10,086 bases of DNA from Lachnospiraceae bacterium (lineage in GTDB: Bacteria; Bacillota; Clostridia; Lachnospirales; Lachnospiraceae): assembly GCA_014804185.1 (NCBI GenBank), contig JAAVAG010000221.1:1-10086 (forward strand). The letters run 5' to 3'. Within the stretch, counting starts at the first letter, position 1, and every line of letters begins with the position of its first letter. The notes beneath the pieces are model-generated. The model ran no database searches, was not told where the DNA came from, and was given only the letters and a program-made list of their open reading frames with translations. Below are positions 6,119 through 10,086 of this stretch, piece by piece. A program made the translations under genes and the position numbers.

Positions 6119-6490
6119 TTATCCGGCAATAGAAAAAATCTGCGAATATGTCTTAATGATATAACCGTCAACACTTTGTAGTAATATTTCTGTTTCACTG
6201 GTTAAGCAGTTTGCATCGCAAAGCAGTTTTCTGAAATGAAAAGAGGGTATGTCAATGTTTCCGTTTGCCCAGAGACAAATGAATTTTTTTAATTGGGTAT
6301 CCTGGTTTTTAACCAATTCTTCTATAAAACATTTTTCGTCAGTTAATTCTTCTGTCAAAGGATTATGAATCACTTTATAATAGAAATTGCCACAGGTTGA
6401 AAGTGCTGCTATGATCTGTGTGTGTTCCTGCGCATTGCAGGATAGCATTTTTTGTCTGGCAAGTTCAAGCATTTCCCTAAAAGCATCCAT
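6119..6490 (-). CDS. Unrecognised 123-residue protein, last gene of the - strand run
   Basis: I do not recognise this family. The 123-residue product begins MDAFREMLELARQKMLSC, has no membrane segment or signal peptide, and carries six cysteines (18, 33, 54, 72, 91, 95) that are not in paired CxxC motifs. A segment LWANGNIDIPSFHFRKLLCD (73-92) is the most conserved-looking part. It appears to be a genuine gene: AGGAG lies seven bases before the ATG, the start lies inside the end of the methyltransferase gene (14-base overlap), and codon use looks like that of the genes before it. Overlap and spacing point to translational coupling with the methyltransferase, so a shared process is likely, but no function can be assigned. 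It converges on the response regulator with an 11-base gap. Sampled GC is low (18 of 60 at 6301-6360). Confidence 0.7.
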   Translation of the reverse strand: MDAFREMLELARQKMLSCNAQEHTQIIAALSTCGNFYYKVIHNPLTEELTDEKCFIEELVKNQDTQLKKFICLWANGNIDIPSFHFRKLLCDANCLTSETEILLQSVDGYIIKTYSQIFSIAG

Positions 6491-7205
6491 AACGTGACTC
6501 CTGTTCTTTTCGAAAAATTAAATGATGAAAAAAAGCTATTCTTCTATATTCTTCTATTTTTGACACTCTCATTTCAAGCTGCATCATTTGTATCTGCCAT
6601 TCTTCTGTTCCATGCTTTTCCTGATTTTGCTGTAAATCCCAGAAAGTACGAATGCCAAATGTGTCTAAAAGTTTTAATCCATTATTCCATTTCACAATCT
6701 GTTCATCTTCATAATATCTGATTGTACCAAATTGTGAAGATACACTGTCTTTTCCATCCAGCAGATCATTTGCTTTTTTCATGTCATCAAGAAGGACTGC
6801 CATCTGCATAATGCGCCCGGCACGGTTATGTTTTACAATAGAAAGAGTACCTCCGGTTTTTAATAAACGATGCAATTCATTTATAACATGTTCTTTATCG
6901 TCAATGTATTCTAAGACATTGTGACAAAAAATCAAGTCAAATGAATTTTCTTCAAACTCCGAAAGCTTTGAGACGTCTCCAATAATCTGCTTATATTTAT
7001 AATCTTCCCATCTGTTATGGAGCATTTTCTCCGATGGTTCTACTGCTACAACGGAATTTTTTTCCGCAAAATGATTTGCTGTGATCCCCTCGCCGCTCCC
7101 AAAGTCCAGTATTTTTTTTCCTGTTATTTCGCCTAATTGTTCCCAGACAATCCTTTTTAGTAATCTGTCCCAAGGGGGTAATTCCATAATAGTATGCATA
7201 AGCAT
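6477..7205 (-). CDS. Class I SAM-dependent methyltransferase
   Basis: The 242-residue cytoplasmic protein has a Rossmann methyltransferase fold of the Methyltransf_11/UbiE-like type. Motif I is ILDFGSGEGITANHF (32-46), the acidic residue after strand 2 is E56 in VVAVEPSEKML, GDVSKL (76-81) gives the adenine-side Asp, and motif IV is FDLIFCHNVLEYI (89-101), followed by LHRLLKTGGTLSIVKHN. The substrate is not evident; PPWDRLLKRIVWEQLG near the N-terminus is part of a lid region and does not define it. AAGGATAAG before the ATG is the ribosome binding site, and a second ATG two codons in (7199) is also possible. It starts nine bases after the HD gene stop and overlaps the next gene by 14 bases. 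The region is AT-rich (19 of 60 GC at 6841-6900). Confidence 0.9.
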   Translation of the reverse strand: MLMHTIMELPPWDRLLKRIVWEQLGEITGKKILDFGSGEGITANHFAEKNSVVAVEPSEKMLHNRWEDYKYKQIIGDVSKLSEFEENSFDLIFCHNVLEYIDDKEHVINELHRLLKTGGTLSIVKHNRAGRIMQMAVLLDDMKKANDLLDGKDSVSSQFGTIRYYEDEQIVKWNNGLKLLDTFGIRTFWDLQQNQEKHGTEEWQIQMMQLEMRVSKIEEYRRIAFFHHLIFRKEQESRYGCF

Positions 7206-7214
7206 CTTATCCTT

Positions 7215-7904
7215 TCAAATATTTTCCTGTGTAATTTGTTTTTCAAGTTCACTTTTTCCGTTTCTGTAGGCCAAATTTGCTTCCTGGTACAGGCAGTTAT
7301 AAAAATCTGCTGCAATCTGTTGTCTTTCTTTTGCCAGCATGGTTCCCCTGGCAGTATAAAAATTATCATACAATTTTTCCAGTTTATACTTATATTCGTG
7401 GAAAAAAGATGGGGATGGGTCATTTTCACCGGTAGAAATTATTCCGTCCGGCAGCAAAGAATATAGAGGTTCTGAAACCATGCCTTTGTAAAGTAAAGTT
7501 CTGGCAATTCCCATAGCACCGGTTGTATCCAGTTTGTCTGCATCAAACAGAATTTTTGCTTCTGTGCTTTGCGGGGTATTATCCTTTCTGAATCGGTGTG
7601 TCTGAATGCAATGTTTCACTTTTTCTGCAAAATCTGTATGAAAACCATGTTCAATCAAAAAGGCATATGCTTTCCGACCGCCAATATCGGCATGACATAA
7701 AGAGGAATTTGCAAATTGCTCTTTTCTCCCGATATCATGCAGCAGGCATGCGGCAATCAAAACATCGTTATCTACATTTTGTTCCTCACTGGCAATTTCC
7801 AAAGCGTAGTACAACACGCGGTATACATGTTCTTTGTCGTGTGCGCTGTCCTCCATACAGGAAAGCATATAATTTTCCAATAAAGAATAGGTTTCTTCTT
7901 TCAT
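7215..7904 (-). CDS. HD-domain phosphohydrolase, YedJ/YpgQ-like
   Basis: This 229-residue protein belongs to the metal-dependent HD superfamily. Metal-ligand residues are visible as H26 in AHDKEHVYRV, H56-D57 in AACLLHDIGR and D121 in ILFDADKLD. The remaining pattern resembles the E. coli YedJ / B. subtilis YpgQ group: CIQTHRF, EAKILFDADKLDTTGAMGIARTL, and later FHEYKYKLEKLYDNFYTARGTMLAKER. YpgQ has been reported as a Mn-dependent (d)NTP pyrophosphohydrolase, so nucleotide hydrolysis is a reasonable guess, but the substrate here is not shown. The start is the ATG at 7904, with GGAGA seven bases upstream. A longer frame to 8009 would run into the preceding gene and lacks such a site. It lies between the GyrI-like gene (53-base gap) and the methyltransferase (9-base gap), probably in one operon. 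Confidence 0.88.
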   Translation of the reverse strand: MKEETYSLLENYMLSCMEDSAHDKEHVYRVLYYALEIASEEQNVDNDVLIAACLLHDIGRKEQFANSSLCHADIGGRKAYAFLIEHGFHTDFAEKVKHCIQTHRFRKDNTPQSTEAKILFDADKLDTTGAMGIARTLLYKGMVSEPLYSLLPDGIISTGENDPSPSFFHEYKYKLEKLYDNFYTARGTMLAKERQQIAADFYNCLYQEANLAYRNGKSELEKQITQENI

Positions 7905-7957
7905 AAATAATCTCCGGTTTTTATTTCTGATTGCTGCTGGCTGTGTTCCATTATAAT

Positions 7958-8422
7958 TTATAATTTTCTGATCGGAAAAAACATATAATTCTTTCCCGTC
8001 TGCAGACAAATAAAATCATGGACCGCGCCTGCCAGAGGAATATTATGATCTTCCAGATATTTTATTGCCGCCGAAAAGGTATCGTCACTTTCACATTCTA
8101 CATAAATGTATTCATAGCCGGGAATAACCCATTTTGTCCAGCCCTCGGGCGCTTCGGCATGAGAAATGCATTCCGCACCGGCAAGGTAAAGCCCTTTGCT
8201 GAAATTGTCTTCCCACGGCATGAAAGAATGGGAAAAGTCGGACATGGCTCCCCAGATTCCTCCGATGCTGCCGTTTTCATCTTTTTTAACCAGGTGTTCT
8301 ATCTGTGAAAAATGAGAATTTGCGTCGTCCCACAGCTTTTGAATAAAGCCGTCGCCATCGGCTGTAGAGCCCTCCTTGCCGATTACGGTAAAAGATTCTT
8401 TAATGCATTTGTTTATTTCCAT
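7958..8422 (-). CDS. Stand-alone GyrI-like effector-binding domain protein
   Basis: The 154-residue product matches the C-terminal GyrI-like small-molecule-binding domain found in many Firmicutes AraC-type regulators. Recognisable segments are FTVIGKEGSTADGDGFIQKLWDD, GGIWGAMSDFS, GLYLAGAECI, EGWTKWVIPGYEYIYVE and the end GKNYMFFPIRKL. The AraC DNA-binding half is absent: the gene begins MEINKCIKESFTVIG with its own strong GGGAGG seven bases before the ATG at 8422, and no HTH codons remain upstream. It could be a free-standing ligand-binding or drug-sequestering protein, or a regulator remnant that has kept its expression. An upstream ATG at 8443 would place the Shine-Dalgarno inside the gene and is rejected. 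It is first in a four-gene - strand run and has a clear promoter. GC here (30 of 60 at 8221-8280) is like the core genes. Confidence 0.85.
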   Translation of the reverse strand: MEINKCIKESFTVIGKEGSTADGDGFIQKLWDDANSHFSQIEHLVKKDENGSIGGIWGAMSDFSHSFMPWEDNFSKGLYLAGAECISHAEAPEGWTKWVIPGYEYIYVECESDDTFSAAIKYLEDHNIPLAGAVHDFICLQTGKNYMFFPIRKL

Positions 8423-8478
8423 TCTGATGCCTCCCTGATTCATCTGTGTTTGGTATTTTCTTAATATGTATATGTACG

Positions 8479-8507
8479 ATTATAACGAATTCCTCACAAT
8501 CACACAA
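8479..8507 (-). promoter_or_regulatory. Promoter of the GyrI-like/HD/methyltransferase run
   Basis: On the - strand TTGTGT (complement of 8502-8507) is followed after exactly 17 bases by TATAAT (complement of 8479-8484). The -10 is perfect, the -35 imperfect. Initiation would be near 8472, giving a leader of about 50 nt to the ATG at 8422. The -35 directly abuts the tandem repeats at 8508-8559. Confidence 0.65.
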
Positions 8508-8559
8508 GAAAAAGGAAGAGATACTCACGGACAGAAAAAGGAGGGGATACTCACGGATA
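8508..8559. repeat. Two contiguous 26-bp direct repeats in a divergent promoter region
   Basis: Units 8508-8533 and 8534-8559 agree at 23 of 26 positions. Each starts GAAAAAGGA and contains the identical 12-mer GATACTCACGGA (8520-8531 and 8546-8557). They sit immediately upstream of the -35 of the - strand promoter, and 14 bases before a TTGACA on the + strand. That placement suits a pair of activator or repressor sites. The binding protein is not identified. Confidence 0.6.
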
Positions 8560-8573
8560 TAAATAAAATACAC

Positions 8574-8602
8574 TTGACAAAGACACCCAGAGATAATAAA
8601 AA
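8574..8602 (+). promoter_or_regulatory. Possible promoter of the TIM-barrel gene
   Basis: A perfect -35 TTGACA lies at 8574-8579, but at 17 bases only TAAAAA (8597-8602) is available as -10. The better GATAAT (8592-8597) is only 12 bases away. The -35 is convincing by itself and the -10 is not, so an activator may be needed. Confidence 0.35.
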
Positions 8603-8641
8603 GGAATAAAGGAACCACGCGGGACTGCGAAGGAGAAAATG

Positions 8642-9469
8642 ATGAACAGGATATTATGTTCTACGGGAGCGCTGATCGGCCGGCCAAACGGCAGAAATTA
8701 CAGACTGCTTCGTTCCGTTATAAAGGAACTTCATTGTGACGGACTGGAATTTATGATGTATGACAGCTGGTATGATGAGGCGGAGCAGATAGTGGAATAT
8801 CTGCAGGGACTTCAAATCACGATCCCAGTCGTGCACTGTGAAAAAAGCATCGGGGAGAAAATCAGTCAAAGTGAGGAAAACGGCCTGGATGAAGTTATCC
8901 GCCGTTTTACGATAAACTGCAGGATGGCCAGAGAGATACAGGCGGAAAAAATGGTTATTCATCTGTGGGACGGTCTGACATCAGATCGAAATATACGAAT
9001 CAATATTAATGTGTACAGCAGGCTTGCCGAGATTGCGGCGGCATATGGTATTGATCTGCTGGTGGAAAATGTTGTGTGCAATATGCAGGATCCCATGAGC
9101 CACTGGTGTGAACTGGCGGAAAAATATACGGATATTCATTTTGTGTTTGATACAAAAATGGCCGCCTTTCATGAACAGGTGGATCTTCTGTATGAGAAGA
9201 AATATGAATGGCTGTGGAAAGAGGGGCATATCAGGCACTATCATGTAAACGATTATGCCGGAGGCTATATGGAATGGGGAAAGCTGCGTACACTGCCGAT
9301 AGGGATGGGAAATGTGGATTTTCGGAAGTTTTTTGATTTCATCCATCAAACGAAGTATCAGGGAGATTTTACGGTGGAGGCCACAGCTTTTGGCCAGGAC
9401 GGAATGATTGATACTGCAATGTTGAACCGGTGCTTTGACGATATCCGGGATTATATGAAACACAAATAG
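8642..9469 (+). CDS. Sugar phosphate isomerase/epimerase-like TIM-barrel protein
   Basis: The 275-residue protein belongs to the xylose-isomerase-like / AP endonuclease 2 TIM-barrel superfamily. Barrel strands carry candidate metal ligands and catalytic residues in the expected order: CDGLEFMMYD (E36), IPVVHCEKS (H65), KMVIHLWDG (H107), IDLLVENV (E142), HFVFDTKMAAFH (D170, H177), RHYHVNDYAG (H201, D204), LPIGMGNVDF, and DFTVEATAF (E246). Members isomerise or epimerise sugars, or cut abasic DNA. The family alone does not give the substrate, but the lack of the DNA-repair endonuclease signatures favours a sugar or sugar-like substrate. The ATG at 8642 is six bases after AGGAG (8631-8635). An ATG one codon earlier (8639) is only three bases away and less likely. 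A membrane acyltransferase gene follows 50 bases later on the same strand. Confidence 0.85.
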   Translation: MNRILCSTGALIGRPNGRNYRLLRSVIKELHCDGLEFMMYDSWYDEAEQIVEYLQGLQITIPVVHCEKSIGEKISQSEENGLDEVIRRFTINCRMAREIQAEKMVIHLWDGLTSDRNIRININVYSRLAEIAAAYGIDLLVENVVCNMQDPMSHWCELAEKYTDIHFVFDTKMAAFHEQVDLLYEKKYEWLWKEGHIRHYHVNDYAGGYMEWGKLRTLPIGMGNVDFRKFFDFIHQTKYQGDFTVEATAFGQDGMIDTAMLNRCFDDIRDYMKHK

Positions 9470-9519
9470 AAATGTAATATAATATTTTTATATTTGTAAA
9501 ATAGTTAAAGGCGCATATA

Positions 9520-10086
9520 ATGGAGACAATAAAAACAACAAAATCAGGACAGCGGGAGAAATTTCCGGATTTGCTGAAAGGGTTTGCAATTATTCTGGTG
9601 GTTCTGGGACATTGCATTCAGGAGGGAAGCGGGGAACGTTTCAGTACGGAGACTCTGTATTTTTATGACAGACTCTATCAGTTCCTATACAGTTTTCACA
9701 TGCCGCTTTTCATGATGGTCAGCGGATATTTGTGCTGGGGAAGTATAGAAAGGGCTGATTCCGGAAAAAAACGCTTGGAGCTTATAAGGCGGCGTGCAAA
9801 ATCACTGCTGACGCCGGTTTTCTTTTGGACCGCGGTGGAATATATTCGGAATTTTGCTCTGAATCCTGCCGTGGGGGCAAAAGGACCGCTAAAAATTATT
9901 TTTGACTATTTTTACAGTGTGTTTAATAATCTATGGTTCCTGTGGGCTGTGTTCTGGTGTTTTTTGATTGTATTCATGATGCACTGCTATTTCAAGGATA
10001 ATGTAATCTTATATGCTCTGGGTTTTCTGCTTATGTTTTTTGTGCCAGACGGAATGTGTCTCGGAGTGTATAAGTATATGCTGCCC
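9520..10086 (+). CDS. Integral-membrane acyltransferase, family 3 (partial, 5' end)
   Basis: The frame from ATG 9520 stays open to the right edge, giving the first 189 residues. KFPDLLKGFAIILVVLGHCIQEG (14-36) is the classic acyltransferase-3 opening, with the R..D..KG pattern and the conserved His31 at the end of the first membrane helix. SFHMPLFMMVSGYLCWG follows, then a basic loop (KRLELIRRRAKSLLTP), FFWTAVEYI, and NNLWFLWAVFWCFLIVFMM. Such proteins move acyl groups, mostly acetyl, onto extracytoplasmic sugars of polysaccharide, peptidoglycan or lipid (the OatA and COG3594 groups). The ribosome binding site is weak (AAAGG at 9507-9511, eight bases before the ATG). It could share a transcript with the TIM-barrel gene, or start its own from the AT-rich 50-base gap. 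The remaining helices are outside the window. Confidence 0.88.
   Translation, partial: METIKTTKSGQREKFPDLLKGFAIILVVLGHCIQEGSGERFSTETLYFYDRLYQFLYSFHMPLFMMVSGYLCWGSIERADSGKKRLELIRRRAKSLLTPVFFWTAVEYIRNFALNPAVGAKGPLKIIFDYFYSVFNNLWFLWAVFWCFLIVFMMHCYFKDNVILYALGFLLMFFVPDGMCLGVYKYMLP

Noticed and set aside
7950..7985. Internal promoter before the HD gene from a - strand TATAAT in AT-rich DNA
   Set aside because: The hexamer 17 bases upstream (TTTCCG) is a poor -35, and the site may simply reflect AT-richness at the end of the GyrI-like gene.
7905..8009. N-terminal extension of the HD protein
   Set aside because: It overlaps the end of the GyrI-like gene in another frame and lacks a ribosome binding site, while 7904 has GGAGA at a good distance.
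9476..9494. Terminator after the TIM-barrel gene
   Set aside because: The AATATAA/TTATATT stem is only seven A-T pairs, too weak to call a terminator, so cotranscription with the acyltransferase remains possible.
9516..9521. TATAAT as a -10 before the acyltransferase
   Set aside because: It overlaps the start codon of the gene, so it cannot serve it.

Overview
The window looks like chromosome of a Clostridia bacterium, most likely a member of the Lachnospiraceae. The reasons are strong AGGAGG-type ribosome binding sites, A/G-rich codon use, and the conserved order jag - mnmE - mnmG - rsmG, which in Firmicutes usually lies close to the replication origin. This taxonomic call is inferred from gene order and protein style, not from a search.

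Left part (1-4446, all + strand): the 3' end of jag (khpB), a long hairpin with a U-tract, an array of four dyad-symmetric 12-mers, then mnmE, mnmG and rsmG with gaps of 16 and 11 bases. MnmE and MnmG together form the enzyme that modifies the wobble uridine of several tRNAs. RsmG methylates 16S rRNA. This block therefore serves the decoding accuracy of the ribosome.

Middle (4438-6107): a membrane-anchored alpha/beta-hydrolase-fold protein on the - strand converges on rsmG. The two coding ends overlap by nine bases and the hydrolase terminator lies inside rsmG. The hydrolase lacks a recognisable nucleophile. It is divergent from an orphan NarL/LuxR-type response regulator, and their short shared promoter region carries a palindromic -10 and inverted GAAAAG/CTTTTC half-sites.

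Right-middle (6119-8422, all - strand): a four-gene run, transcribed from right to left, encoding a stand-alone GyrI-like effector-binding domain, a YedJ/YpgQ-like HD phosphohydrolase, a class I SAM methyltransferase and an unrecognised 123-residue protein. The last two overlap. The HD, methyltransferase and unknown genes are clearly more AT-rich in sampled blocks than the flanking genes. The run has a good promoter whose -35 is directly bordered by two 26-bp tandem repeats.

Right end (8642-10086, + strand): a xylose-isomerase-like TIM-barrel protein and the start of an integral-membrane acyltransferase (family 3), cut by the window edge. No RNA genes, insertion sequences, CRISPR arrays or prophage genes were seen. 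No stretch over 300 bases lacks a gene.
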